Shown here: positions 21,444-36,329 of the stretch, piece by piece
Numbering within the stretch: position 1 is the stretch's first letter
How the letters are laid out: every line of letters begins with the position of its first letter
NCBI GenBank assembly: GCA_910589415.1
Contig: OU342633.1
Location: forward strand, 43,840,210-43,904,209
DNA from: Malachius bipustulatus
Lineage: Eukaryota; Arthropoda; Insecta; Coleoptera; Melyridae
DNA: 64,000 nt
Reading direction: 5' to 3'
Notes under the pieces: model-generated
Database searches by the model: none
What the model saw: the letters and a program-made list of their open reading frames with translations, nothing else
What the model was told of the DNA's origin: nothing
Made by a program: the position numbers and the translations under genes

Positions 21444-24400
21444 ATGCCTTTCAAGTTGAAGCTGAAGAAGTCGAGGCACTACAGTGTCGTCTCCAAGTCC
21501 CTCTTTGTGATCTCGGTCGAGATGCTCGACGGCACCAACATCGAGTGCACACTGTCCTCCGAGAGCACCGGACAGGACTGCCTCGACGTGGTCTGCCAGA
21601 AACTCGGACTCAACCAGCCGAAGTTCTTCGGGCTGCAGTACTTGAGCAAGAATCGGGACGCGTTTTGCTGGGTCGAACTGGATCGGCCCGTTAAACGGCA
21701 ACTGGACAAATACGGAAGGGGCTTGTCCGTGTATCTGAGGGTCATGTATTATGTCATTTCCGGGGTTAGCTTACTTAATGACGAAGTCACTAGGTGAGAT
21801 TCGGTTTTTTGTAAGAAATTAGAGACAAGGTCATGGTGTAATTTGTTGTAGGTATCATTATTTCCTCCAATTAAAAATGGATGTAATCGAAGGTCGAATC
21901 ACCTGCACCCCTCAGCAAGCCGTCGAACTGGCCAGCTATTCCATGCAAGCAGAGTTCGGAAATTACGATGCCGAGAGACACACCGCTCATTACCTGAAGG
22001 ATTTCCAGCTGTTTCCAAAGGTGAGGCTCTGTCTTCTCATACTTTTTGCACTTACTATCGCACTTGTATAAGATGTATTGCTGCTGCCTTCACATTCATT
22101 TCATACCATTCATACCATAAAGGAGAAAGTTTCTATTTGAGGTTATATTTCTTCAGTACAGAATTTTCACCCTTGCGAATACACCAGGACCAGAGTGTAA
22201 AAAGTGTTGCGTACCCTTGAATCAATATAACCTACCTTATTACGCTACCAACAATACACAAACCTACTGTTATTGTACTGTTATAAAAAAAAGCTTGAAC
22301 AGCTTTGTAAGAGTATTCGTACCTGTTTAAACCTGTCCCTTTTTTCAGACATTCACGGAGCCGGCAATACTGGAAACGTTGACCGATGCAGCTAGCAGAC
22401 AGCACGCCGCCCTACATAACCTCCCGCAGGGGACCGCCGAAGAGCACTACATTTGCGCCTGTCAACGACTCGACGGGTACGGGCAAGAACTGTACGCCGT
22501 CAAAAATAACACGGGAGAAGAGGCTGTGATCGGTATCTCTCTTACCGGTGTGAGCGTTAATTATTACAGCGGGAGGCCCTCGAAAAATTATGAGTGAGTA
22601 ATTTGTGCAGCGTCGCTTCTGAAATTATAACTATTGGATCATATTACAAAGGGGGGTCAATCTAAGTCATGTCATTGGTCTAGGTTCTTTACGTTCGCAC
22701 AAAATTCATTCAAAGTGACTCATTCAAGTGATTCATTCAGGATTGACTCCCATTTGTTCACAGAAGCAAGAGGTGTGATATTCAATTGAATCAATATCTC
22801 GATCTGGGAAAACTAAGTTACACGTGATATACTAATTCAAGTAGTGATTTGTCTCCTGGGCTGATTTCTCAAATACGTTACCAGGCAACTCCCTCCAGAC
22901 ACCAAACTATTTCAAAGATTTCAGTTCCCTAGATTGAAAACTACGACCTGTAATTAAGTGACAAAAACTGATTTTATAAAATATTGGCATATAAAATATG
23001 GTAAATAATGGTTAAATAGGCATATTGAATCATCAAAAAATAAAATATAGCTTCATGTTGAAGAAATACCATACCGGGCTTTCAAGTATTTGACATGTTC
23101 TCGGAGCTGTCATACCTAATGGGAGTCATCGCCATATATTGTTTATAATTCCATTTCCAGGTGGTCGCATATAAGTAACGTGATAAACCACAAGCGAGAT
23201 TTCACCGTCGAAACTGTGAACGGAGGAGAAAAAATTGTCTTCCAATTCCCCGACGTGGAAAGCGCCAAAAACGCCTGGCGGTTCTGCGTACTGCAGCACA
23301 TGTTCTTCAGACAGTACGAAATGAACAGGAGTATCGATCAAACGGATAAAGGTCCCCCTCCGCCTACCACTTTTCAACAAGCTCATAGCGTCGATGTAAG
23401 TCTCCTTTTTCTTCTTCCCTGTAATAAAGTTAATAAAATATTCCGTCACTTTTCCCTTCAAGGATAAGCTAAGACAAATGGACAGCTACGAGGACATAAC
23501 CAACCCGTCTCATCCTTGGGAACTGGCCATATCGACGCAGAACCTCTCTCAACGGGCCCAATCGACGTCGTGTCTCGACTTGAACAAGCAAACCGATCTG
23601 GAAACGTTGCGGAGTCTCTTGCCGGCCTACAGGCCGGCTCCCGATTACGAGACAGCGATCCAGCAAAAATACCGGAACTCGTCCACGACCGTTCCTCCCA
23701 GAGAGCCCCTGAGGAACGCCCACGGCTTACTCTACAGTTCCCAGCCGGAGATACATCAGAGGTATCCGGACGTCACTCACAACAACATCGAACCGAAGAC
23801 CGTAATTGGGACGATGTACAACTCTCAGATATTGGTCAACGAACAGCTTAATTTCCGGGACGGTCTGCTGCACATCGTGAAACCGCCGCCTCCGTACCCG
23901 TCGAACAGGATCAGCTCGAACTCGACCCCCGACCTGGCCGGCATCTCGCAATACCCGAAGCCGCAGGGACACTTTATCGGCGCCATCGTGAGCGGGTCGA
24001 GTCCGGATCTGGTTTCGAGCGGAAACTTCTACATGAAGCACTACGGTCAGCAGCTTTACCAAAACCAGCACCCCCATCCCATCCACAGGTCTCACAGTTA
24101 TCTCCCGCCGACTCACGGGACTTACGAGAACCTCTCGTCGATTTTCAATAATAATTTACTCAACCGTCCACAGGCGGTCATTGTGGAGAACCCGAACATA
24201 ACTAAGCACATCAAGAAAGTATACGACGAGCACGGGAACATAATCTACTGCATGCCGGCCAACATGAAGCAGATACTGCAAGAGAACCAGTTACCGAGCA
24301 CCGGATTCGTGGTCACCAGGAACCAAAACGCTGTGGTGGCTCACGGTTCCCATCTGGATAATTCCACAGAACCGATCTATGAGAACATACCGCTGCCGTG

Positions 24401-26228
24401 GCAGAACGAGACCACCAACAACACGCGAGCGAGAACCCAAAGTATCCATTCTGCTCCGGAGATAAGTCAGGTCGTCAATCACACCTTTGTCAACGCCCTG
24501 CAGTCCCAATTGCAGAATATTAACCTGAACAATGTCACGCCCAACAGTCGGGAGAACCTGTACGCCAACATCAATCATGCTGACATGAGCAAGAACTCCT
24601 CTAGAACCGATCTGCATCTATACGATTCTTCCGCCGTCGTCGGTGTCTCTGACATCAACAACAGATCGACGCTCAATGCTGCCCAGACAGTCTCGTCCGG
24701 CGGCAAGCAGGAGTCGCCCGTGATGAGCCGAACGAACACCTTTGTCATCAATAATAACACTTTGAACGGAGCGAATACTTCCACAAGTACATATTCGGAG
24801 AGCGTGAACACGAGCAAGGAGATCTCGTACGCCGATTCAAGTGCGGCCTCGAGCGCCTCTTCAAAATCGAAGAAGAAGCGATGGGGGATTCTGATCGGTA
24901 GGAGTAAATCCGGGGAGAAGGTGAAGAGCGCGACGCTGGGGAGGGAGAAAGAGAAGAAGGAGAAGATTCAGAGTAACAAGCATCGGTGGTCGACCGGCTT
25001 GCCTAGAGGGAATCCGTTGCCGCCGTCGATCAGCAAGGAAACAATGGTGAGTCACTGGATATTTGATATTAATCGACCGTTATTTATAACGAATTGTTAT
25101 TCCAGTGTCAGCTGCTCGAAAACAAACTGGCCGACAGTCAGCTGTTTTTCGAGTTTGATAAGATCTCGAAAAAGAAGCCCAACGCCGATTTTTCCACGGC
25201 CCTCCATCCGGACAACGTCCTGTTCAACAGGTTCAAGGACGTCCTTCCCTACGAGGAGAATCGACTGCGGTTGACTCCCACAAAAGACAATAAGTCCGGC
25301 TACATCAACGCGTCCCATATTACCGTAAGTGTTGTCGCTTTGTTGCCGGTCCGGAATTACGAGTTCAAATTTGAAAACGTTTCAGGCGACAGTCGGAAGC
25401 AAACAGAGATTTTATATAGCCGCCCAGGGACCCACGAAGCACACCCTCCCGTCCTTCTGGCAATGCGTTTGGGAAGCTGAAGTTTACTTGATCATCCAGC
25501 TGACCGACCCAACCGAAGACTTGAACTATTTACCGGACGGGGGCGAGAGAAGTATCAACATCGGGAAGGTATTTGTTGATTTTTTTTTCAATCTTCCGCC
25601 TTTTAATTTGTCTCCTTTTATTATTTATTTCATAAACGGGAAACCCCCATTACAATGCAATGCAAAAGTTGAGAACGTAAATAAAATTATTACAAACTCG
25701 TTCTTCTCAGGATTATCAGCTGTGGTGGGAGTTCACCCAGAAGACGGGTCACTGCACGACGAGCAAGGTCCGCCTATGCCACGTGTCGTCCCGTCGTTAC
25801 CGCACCCTCTGGCACCTGCACTACACCGAATGGGGCGACCAGGGATGCCCACCGTCCGTCGCCCACTTCCTTGGTTTCCTCGAGGAGATGCGTTCCGTCC
25901 ATCAGCACTCGATGGAAGAGATCCCGCCCGGTCACAACAAGAACCCGCCGATCCTGGTGCATTGCACGGCCGGCGTCGGCAGGACCGGCCTGGCGATTCT
26001 CAGCGATCTCTTACTGTACACCGTCGATCATAATCAGGTGAGGACGATTTGTGAATTCCGTTGCTATTATAGTCGTTAATTTAATCGATTTATTTCCAGG
26101 AGGTTTGCATCCCTCGAGTCGTCGGGCTTCTGAGACATCAGAGGGCGTACATGGTTCAGACGATCGCCCAGTACAGGTTCGTGTACTCGCTCCTGATTCA
26201 TTATCTTAAACAGACGAGACTGATTTAG
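21444..26228 (+). CDS. Pez: Pez, FERM-domain tyrosine-phosphatase family protein (PTPN14/21 type)
   Basis: Nine coding exons: 21444-21793, 21852-22020, 22349-22593, 23161-23395, 23463-25046, 25106-25324, 25386-25568, 25711-26037 and 26100-26228, all phases consistent, 1146 aa. Residues 1 to ~300 form the FERM domain, starting MPFKLKLKKSRHYS as in PTPN14/21. The long middle region contains PPPPY at about 475-478, a WW-ligand motif of the kind that binds Kibra/Yorkie in the Hippo pathway. Residues ~862-1146 are the PTP domain, with NRFKDVLPYEENR and the P-loop HCTAGVGRTG (Cys1080, Arg1086). The WPD loop reads WGDQG rather than WPDxG, although the general-acid Asp (~1038) remains. Known relatives are cortical and weakly active or inactive as phosphatases. 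A longer ORF from an ATG at 21396 is unlikely, because a splice acceptor falls between. Confidence 0.95.
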
Positions 26229-28086
26229 GATCGTTTGTTTGATTGTGATCGATCGATCGTCTGATGAAAGTGCCATTGTGCTTTAATCGTTCCACTGCAC
26301 TCGATTTTCTCATTTTAGTAATGTATAAGAGCACAAGTTAATAAGAGAAAACAAACAGTTTCATTAACGGGTCATTATTACTTTTATTGATGAGTCGTAT
26401 CAAATCGAATTAAGTGCCTCAGTTTCATTGTTTCATTTCCATTGTCAGTAATATAAAAAAATATGTGAATCACAAAATGTGAAATATTGAAGTGCCATTA
26501 CGTGAACGTATAATTATTATTTAACGAAGCAGCTCATGGAAACAGCTATTTTAACAGTGGCATTGTTTTAACTAAACAGTAACTACAGTAACCGTTTGTG
26601 GTTAGTTAATTTTAATGATCGTTTTTAGTGGATCTGTTGTTTTAATCATGTTGAATTTTAATGTTTGTCGTTCGTTAAATAAGACGAATTTTATAAGATT
26701 TTTCAAAATTTTTATCTCAAAAAAGTATTTAAAAATTACCAAGTATTAATATTGTGAAAGTATTGTTTTATGACACCGGTGTGCTTTAAAATAGGATTAA
26801 GTGAAAATACTTTGTACCCACTCATGTGAAAAAGAGAGTTACTGACATTGAACTTGTCAGTTGTCGCATGTGTCAGTGACACCTTTTTTCTTTTTGGAAT
26901 TTGAAAGTGTTACTTTTTGTATTTGGTCGTCATTAGTTTTTACCTATTGATGATTAGAGAAACTCCAGTATTGAAATAATTGCGCTAATTAAGTGGATTT
27001 TTTTCTCGTTTTACCTCTGCCCATCTCTTTTAATCTAACAAGTAACAATGTGGTATTAATAATTGCTTTGCATGTATTATGAAACTACCTTTACATAATA
27101 ATGATTATGAATAGAAATTATTTATTGACATCCTGTTAGTAATTGTTGAGAACCAAAGTAAAAAAAAGAAGTATATTATAGATATTGAAAAATATAAAGG
27201 CAAGTGTAATTTTTAAAATTGTATAAGTACAGAACATAAGAACATACAGATTTGTCTGTTAACTTCTTGTATTATAAGCGTCTGATATTTTTTTTATATT
27301 ATAAGTAAATACATTATGTAATAATAATAATAATGAGATTTTCTTAAGGCTGTGTATATACATATTATAATATAATAATACTTGACTATCATGTTTTAAA
27401 GCAGTTGATATTTTTGTGATTGTATTCAGTGCCTTTTTTTAATGAATATGTAATTATTAGATTTCATAATCTATCCAAATTCATGCAACTACTGAATCAT
27501 GTAAATCTTACAATATAGTCTTTTATTATTACAGAATTAACAGTTAATTTCTAAAATGAGTCTGAGGTCCGTTGCACAAACTTTAATTACAGATCTGCCA
27601 GATAATTACTGATTTTAAAATGCCCTGTATTATCAAAATGTTGGTCTGACATTGCTGGAAATAAATTCAGCTCCCTTTTAGAAGAGTTAATTACTGATAA
27701 AAAAATAAAAGATCATTCAAAATATTCACCCTATTTTCGAAATTTGCAATTTGAAATCAATCTGACAAATCTTTAATTAACGTTTGTGCAACTGGCCCTG
27801 AGTCACTTTCCTCTCATTATGCACTTACCTATCCATATCCGCAACATTAATAACAAAGCAGAATCTCGCCCAGATTTTAAGCATACTGAACTCCCCAATT
27901 ATTGGCACTATAAGCATTTTGAAAACCCCATCCCCTCTCAATTTTTAAACTAAACAATAAAAAATAAAACAACAATAATTATAAAAACAGACTTTATTAC
28001 AAATTACATTACATTATATACATCACATTAAAAATACCCTCCATACAAAACCACACTGTAAACCTAAAATAAAAAACCGCTTCTTA
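26229..28086. other. Pez 3' UTR and convergent intergenic region to cyclin K
   Basis: No coding sequence was recognised. Pez and cyclin K converge here. The sequence is AT-rich with several AATAAA-like motifs, including one near 27957 (AATAAA repeated) and TTTATT near 27990 that fits the cyclin K 3' end on the minus strand. Confidence 0.5.
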
Positions 28087-29714
28087 CTATGCTGGCGGAT
28101 AATAAGGTCGATGCTGAGGTCCGCTCGCTTGAAAATACGGACCGCCGGGCGGCGGGACGACCGCGGGAAACGGAGGCGGATGCGACACGAACGGGGGAAA
28201 CACCGCAGGAGGTGCCATGTGCGTGGCGATGGTCGGCGGCGCCCCGGGAGGGGGAATGTGGGGCGTCAGCGGCGGCGGCTCGGTCATGGGGGCCGTGAAA
28301 GCGGGCGGGAAGGCCGGCGGCGGGGCCGAAGTGAACGAGGTGTAGGGAAAAGCGGGCGGAACCTCGGCCGGCGGAGGCACCTTGATCGGAGGCGGCGGCA
28401 GCAGCTCCTGAGGCTCGAGTTTCTCCTGGTTGCCGTTGGCGGATTTGCGAGATGGCGGTGCGACGGGGGGAGGGCCCGTTTTGGCCGCCAAGGGAGGACT
28501 TTCGGGGGTAGCGGTCGAGTTGTTGGTCGGTGAGTAGAGATCTAGCACCTGGATAATAAAGAGGTAATTAATAAAATTAATAATTGTTAGGTTTTAGGCT
28601 CAAAAATAAAAATTTAAGTCAAAAGTCAAAAGGGTTACCTGGTGACAGATGTCTTCCATGAGATCCATTGTGATGTCCTCGACAAACATGTCCCACCAGC
28701 GCAAATGCCTGGGTAACCTGCCAATCCAGTCTGTCACCTCGAATTGGCTCAGTTTGCCGGCCAAGTACATGAGCGCCACTGCTATGATCTCCGGTTCCCA
28801 TTGCAGACAGAGCGTGGTGCAGAGACTGTCGTTCACAAACGTCCATGCCATCTCGACCATTTTTTCTACCTAGAAATCGTTACGTTCAGATCATTCAAAT
28901 CTCCTTCCTTGAGGGGGACATGAAAGGAATAGGGCACTGTTGATGCGATTACTGAATTTGGAATGCAAAATTTCATAAGAATCAGTAGTCAGTCGAAAGT
29001 TATAAAAAAAAGAATCATAGTACTTTCAGTTATTGCAAGTTTACAAGGAAATTCAGTCTTATGATGAGCAAAAACACTTGAAATCCCCTGTTATAAAGTG
29101 ATAGTAATGATTATAAAAATTACCTTAGTCTTGTCACCTTTGAAACACTTGGCATACTTGATTAGATAACTGTAGGGGTGGTCAACTTGTAAATCAAATT
29201 TGATCGTCTGAAGCAGTATCCTCTCTAATGTCATGACCTGAAAAACGATTCTCAACAGTCAGAATGTACAAGTTTAAAAGTGAGACAAGTCACCTCTTCC
29301 TTGGGATCGTCTCCGAATATTAAGAACTTTTGATTCGTCAACAGGCTTTTGGCAGTCTTGATAATGTCTTTGCATTTCTTCGGCGTCTCTTCAACTTTGC
29401 CAGCCAAGAACAAGCAACAGCAAGCTGTCACGTATCTTGGGAACTGTCGAAACGAGTGGAACATGTAAAATCTGTGAAAATACACCACTCCGGTTGCGTA
29501 TGTGTTGTAGCCGAGGCCCATTTCCTTGCCGGTCTCAATAATGAAATGGGCTCCTAAAAAAATATACTTTTTTAGGATCGTGACCAGAAAGGATAAAAAT
29601 TATTATTAAAGACAAACCTTCTTTGCGATATCTAGTTTCAGTATCATAGTCGATTCCATCTTGGTTTGAGGGGGTGTTCTTCAATTCTTTCTTCTCATAA
29701 TACCAGCCAGGCAT
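28087..29714 (-). CDS. CycK: Cyclin K
   Basis: Five coding exons on the minus strand: 29618-29714, 29294-29553, 29124-29237, 28639-28869 and 28087-28548, 387 aa. Cyclin K activates CDK12/CDK13, which phosphorylate the RNA polymerase II C-terminal domain during elongation, especially on long and DNA-damage-response genes. The N-terminus [20 protein letters not shown] and the cyclin box [43 protein letters not shown] are diagnostic. The second cyclin fold contains [19 protein letters not shown] and ends EDICHQ. The C-terminal ~140 residues are Pro-rich (repeated PPP), as in the family. ATG 29714 was chosen because it matches the family N-terminus. The 154-codon last exon is very GC-rich. Confidence 0.95.
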
Positions 29715-30149
29715 CTTGATAGAATTATAAAGACACCGGTTAGTATTCTTATGAAGTGTTGGTAAAATGCAGCACACCACAGTACAAATAAAAATGAGCT
29801 CTTTGCACACCTCCGAGTCCTCAAACGTTCAGAGACTATCAAATGTTTTGCGACTAATGATAACACGTGTTGACCCACAAGTTAAATTTGTCGAGACACG
29901 ATTTAATTCTTCACTCACCACTCGCCGCTGAAGTTAAATTTTTATTGAAGAAAGTACTTATAAATAAATAAAATAAACTAATTTAGAAGAATAATTTAGG
30001 ACACCTAGCACTAGAGGTTCGCGTTTCGCTCACAACTCATGCACAAGGGACAACAGTCACAACACAACCACTGACCTGGCTCTATACTGTGACACAACTG
30101 TCAAGACTCAAGCGCAGAATAGTGTCAAGTCTCACCACCTCGGTCAGTG

Positions 30150-30157
30150 TGACGTCA
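30150..30157. promoter_or_regulatory. CRE palindrome TGACGTCA
   Basis: Perfect CREB/ATF site 436 bp upstream of the cyclin K start codon, the first of four between CycK and NSA2 (others at 30511-30518, 31410-31417 and 31623-31630). Confidence 0.5.
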
Positions 30158-30510
30158 CAGGGCGGGGCTAAGTGGTTCTGGTTCCAGACAAACAAACCGT
30201 TCACGTGGTAATTGTTGTCAGTTGTCGAGTTTTTTCCTGAACTTTGACGTGATGTTGCCATTGACATCGAAGTGATTAGTGAATAGTGAAGCCAAATATT
30301 ACTGAAGTCATTAGTGATGCTAATGATGCCATTAGTGAAAGGTATAAAATCCAATCACATTGCAGCACTTTTGAAGTTCTACTAATGAGAGCCCTCATTA
30401 GAGCTTTGATGTTTGACGAGACAACTTCCATCAGAACTGGCAAACCCGTAAACGTCAAACTTGTAAACAACGTTTGTTTGTATGGAACCCTGGCCGTTGG
30501 CCTCGCCCAC

Positions 30511-30518
30511 TGACGTCA
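30511..30518. promoter_or_regulatory. CRE palindrome TGACGTCA
   Basis: Second perfect CRE in the CycK-NSA2 interval, about 90 bp upstream of the unassigned ORF at 30605. Confidence 0.45.
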
Positions 30519-30604
30519 TCACTGTCGGCGTCTGAAACTGTTGACGTTTGACAGTTATATTACCAACATTTCCATAAATAACAGAACATCCGGAACAGCT
30601 AATA

Positions 30605-30814
30605 ATGGCGCGGACTGACCGCGACGGAAACAGCCGAGCTAATAAATCTTACAAATTTGGCACTTTGGGATTAACAGTTGACAATCTGGACATTTGCAAA
30701 CATGAACAATTAGAGGACATCAAACACCGAATAATGATGTCTCGATCAATTCCCGAGCCCTTTTACTGGCAGTCGGAGTTGTTTTGGCTAGGGAACCTGT
30801 ATTACCGACACTGA
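30605..30814 (+). CDS. Unassigned small ORF, possibly a truncated gene
   Basis: 69 codons starting MARTDRDGNSRANKSYKFG, with a good start context (AATAATGG) and coding-like composition as far as SRSIPEPFYWQSELFW. The last 10 codons run into the hairpin element at 30788-30848 and stop there. No donor site was recognised before it. It might be the first exon of a gene cut by the hairpin insertion, or a chance ORF. No homologue was recognised. Confidence 0.25.
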   Translation: MARTDRDGNSRANKSYKFGTLGLTVDNLDICKHEQLEDIKHRIMMSRSIPEPFYWQSELFWLGNLYYRH

Positions 30815-30848
30815 CGTTTCGTGAGTGTCAGTAATAAAGGTACCCTAG
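30788..30848. repeat. Dispersed hairpin element, best copy
   Basis: Two 28-bp arms (30788-30815 and 30821-30848), 24 of 28 positions complementary, around a 5-base loop. The outer ends are CTAGGG. The arm reads CTAGGGAACCTGTATTACCG, then ACACTGAC. Related copies are at 11645-11705, 611-640 and 3588-3612. Confidence 0.7.
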
Positions 30849-30860
30849 CTTTGGCGGTAT

Positions 30861-31071
30861 TACTATTTCCTGCATTTTTTATTAATCTTACGACCTATAT
30901 TTGAAATTTGGACTGATACATGATGTCCTATATCAAAACCATCAGTAATGTGTGATACCATTTCCTATTGTGATACTATTTCCTGCATTTTTTATTAATC
31001 TTACGACCTATATTTGAAATTTGGACTGATACATGATGTCCTATATCAAAACCATCAGTAATGTGTGATAC
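30861..31071 (+). repeat. Two-copy tandem duplication (98 bp, identical)
   Basis: 30861-30958 and 30974-31071 are identical over 98 bp (starting TACTATTTCCTGCATTTTTT), separated by 15 bp. Identity suggests a very recent event or an assembly duplication. Confidence 0.85.
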
Positions 31072-31409
31072 GGCGATACGGCATATAATTTTACGGAATT
31101 TACCCAAATTCTTTACACGATGCTTTACCAGTAAAAAATATATTTTTACAATTATACCTGTGTATATGTGTTAAATAAAATGAGAAAAATCTATTAGGAA
31201 GTGCAAAATATATAATAGTAGAAAAATGGAATTATTAAAATGTTTCACACACAACACACAACAATTTTTGTTTATTTAATTCAATTGTATTTTCATGAAA
31301 ATTTTAAATTTATTCTATAAAATAAAAAGGGTCCTAGAAAAAATAATGTATGGTACTCGCATATAATTCAAATGGTTTAATAAAGGGTCGAGTCGAGTAT
31401 AGTCGCATG

Positions 31410-31417
31410 TGACGTCA
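31410..31417. promoter_or_regulatory. CRE palindrome TGACGTCA
   Basis: Third perfect CRE, in the NSA2 upstream region within CATGTGACGTCACATT, which is itself a longer palindrome-like context. Confidence 0.45.
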
Positions 31418-31622
31418 CATTCGAGGAAACATTTTACTCGATAATTATTTATTAACACCAACTTTCTTGTTATAATAATTATAGAACACATTTTTCATAA
31501 AACTATTTCCTCATAAAATCACTTTCAATCAAAAGATCGGGTCTTATAATTTTAATTAGATTTGATAAAACTTGAAAGCTTGAATGCGAATTACATTCGA
31601 TGAATGCACAGCCTCTCGAGTG

Positions 31623-31630
31623 TGACGTCA
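31623..31630. promoter_or_regulatory. CRE palindrome TGACGTCA
   Basis: Fourth perfect CRE, about 240 bp upstream of the first presumed NSA2 5' UTR donor near 31865. Confidence 0.5.
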
Positions 31631-32435
31631 TAAATGCGCAGTAGCGTACCAAGGTGTATCGTGCTTTTAGATTTTCTGAAGTTTAATGTCAACTGTCAAC
31701 TCGTTCATTTTTCATTGAAAAGTCAATAAAAGTCGATCAAGTCACGAAGGTATCGAGTCATCGAAGCATAAACCGTGCACCGTGCCGAACGTGCAGAGGC
31801 TGGTTTCCTTTTGCCTGTGAGAATTTGTGATGGCGGAGTTGTGATTGTGAAATAACAGAAATCGGTAAGTTAACTGACGATATTATAAAAAATAGAGATT
31901 TCCATTATTTTGATGATTTGTTACCCTATCACAACGTTTTCTTGCGTCTTCATATTAAAAATTAAATTTACTCAAAACGTCTGGCCCCCTAACAATGTCA
32001 ACCGCATGGCACGTTTATGTTCCCGGTCTTTAAGACATCATAATTGCGCCTAGAAATTCCCAACTCTGTTCTAAATATGAAAAACAGTGACCACTATGAA
32101 TATGACTAACTTTCGCTAGTCATAACTTGTACATTCAATCAGAAAAACGGTTTTTTTTTCATAAAAGATAGGTTATGTTCTTGAATTTGTGAAAATCTCA
32201 CCATCACCAGACGTCTTCAAGGTAAGTGAAACTTGACATTGATAAACTTACAACGTGCTCTAGTTTATGACAAAAGCCCCCCCCCGCCCTCCAGATTATT
32301 TCATAATGTAACCTAGCCTATCTTACTATTATTTTTTTTTTTTTATGACAATTTTTGCAGCTTAGTCATATTCAGAGAGTCACGTTTGGGTCTGTCACTG
32401 TTAAAGTAACATCGGTCTATGTTTTCTAGATCAAA

Positions 32436-33215
32436 ATGCCACAGAACGAGTACATCGAGCGTCACCGTAAGCTCTACGGCAGAAAACTCGATTATGAAGA
32501 GCGCAAACGAAAACGTGAGGCTCGCGAGCCCCACAAACGCTCCCAGATCGCCAGGAGCCTACGCGGCATCAAGGCGAAAATATTCAACAAGGAGAGACGA
32601 AATGAGAAGATCCAGATGAAAAAGAAGATCCAAGCACACGAACAGAAGAAGGTGAAGAAAACTACGGAGAAAGTGGCCGAGGGAGCCTTACCCGTCTACA
32701 TTCTCGACAGAGATGTCCAGTCGAGAGCGAAAGTCTTATCTAACATGATTAAACAGAAACGGAAAGAGAAAGCCGGCAAATGGGACGTGCCGATTCCAAA
32801 AGTTCGAGCGCAAGCCGACTCGGAAGTAATGCGAGTCGTGAAGACGGGAAAAACGAAGAGGAAAGCGTGGAAGAGAATGGTGACGAAAGTGACGTACGTC
32901 GGCGAGGGATTCACGAGGAAACCGCCCAAATTTGAACGGTTCATCAGACCCATGGCGCTCAGGTTCAAGAAGGCGCACGTCACACATCCGGAACTGAAAG
33001 CGACGTTTTACCTGCCGATAATCGGGGTCAAGAAGAATCCCAGCAGTCCCATGTTCACAACACTCGGAGTGATCACGAAAGGGACCGTGATCGAAGTTAA
33101 CGTTTCAGAGTTGGGGTTGGTCACGCAAGCGGGGAAAGTTGTCTGGGGCAAGTACGCCCAGGTCACTAATAATCCGGAAAACGATGGATGTATCAATGCT
33201 GTTTTGTTAGTTTAG
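32436..33215 (+). CDS. NSA2: NSA2, ribosome biogenesis factor (TINP1)
   Basis: A single coding exon of 259 aa (human 260). It is a nucleolar/nuclear factor needed for 27S pre-rRNA processing and 60S subunit maturation. The N-terminus [20 protein letters not shown] is the family signature. A highly basic helical part follows ([20 protein letters not shown]). The C-terminal half is an S8e-like beta-barrel ([20 protein letters not shown] ... [20 protein letters not shown]), ending [15 protein letters not shown]. The ATG lies 8 nt after a splice acceptor (TTTTCTAG at about 32422-32429), so the 5' UTR is spliced. RpS27A follows 745 bp downstream on the same strand. Confidence 0.96.
   Translation: MPQNEYIERHRKLYGRKLDYEERKRKREAREPHKRSQIARSLRGIKAKIFNKERRNEKIQMKKKIQAHEQKKVKKTTEKVAEGALPVYILDRDVQSRAKVLSNMIKQKRKEKAGKWDVPIPKVRAQADSEVMRVVKTGKTKRKAWKRMVTKVTYVGEGFTRKPPKFERFIRPMALRFKKAHVTHPELKATFYLPIIGVKKNPSSPMFTTLGVITKGTVIEVNVSELGLVTQAGKVVWGKYAQVTNNPENDGCINAVLLV

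Positions 33216-36329
<3,114 letters not shown>

Larger units (their letters stand above)
29715..32435. other. Cyclin K / NSA2 bidirectional regulatory region
   Basis: 2.7 kb between divergently transcribed CycK and NSA2. It holds four perfect TGACGTCA motifs, a small ORF at 30605-30814, a hairpin repeat and a 98-bp tandem duplication. NSA2 5' UTR exons probably lie here: GAAATCG followed by donor GTAAGT near 31865, and CTTCAAG followed by GTAAGT near 32220, with the acceptor TTTTCTAG just before the NSA2 ATG. Confidence 0.5.
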
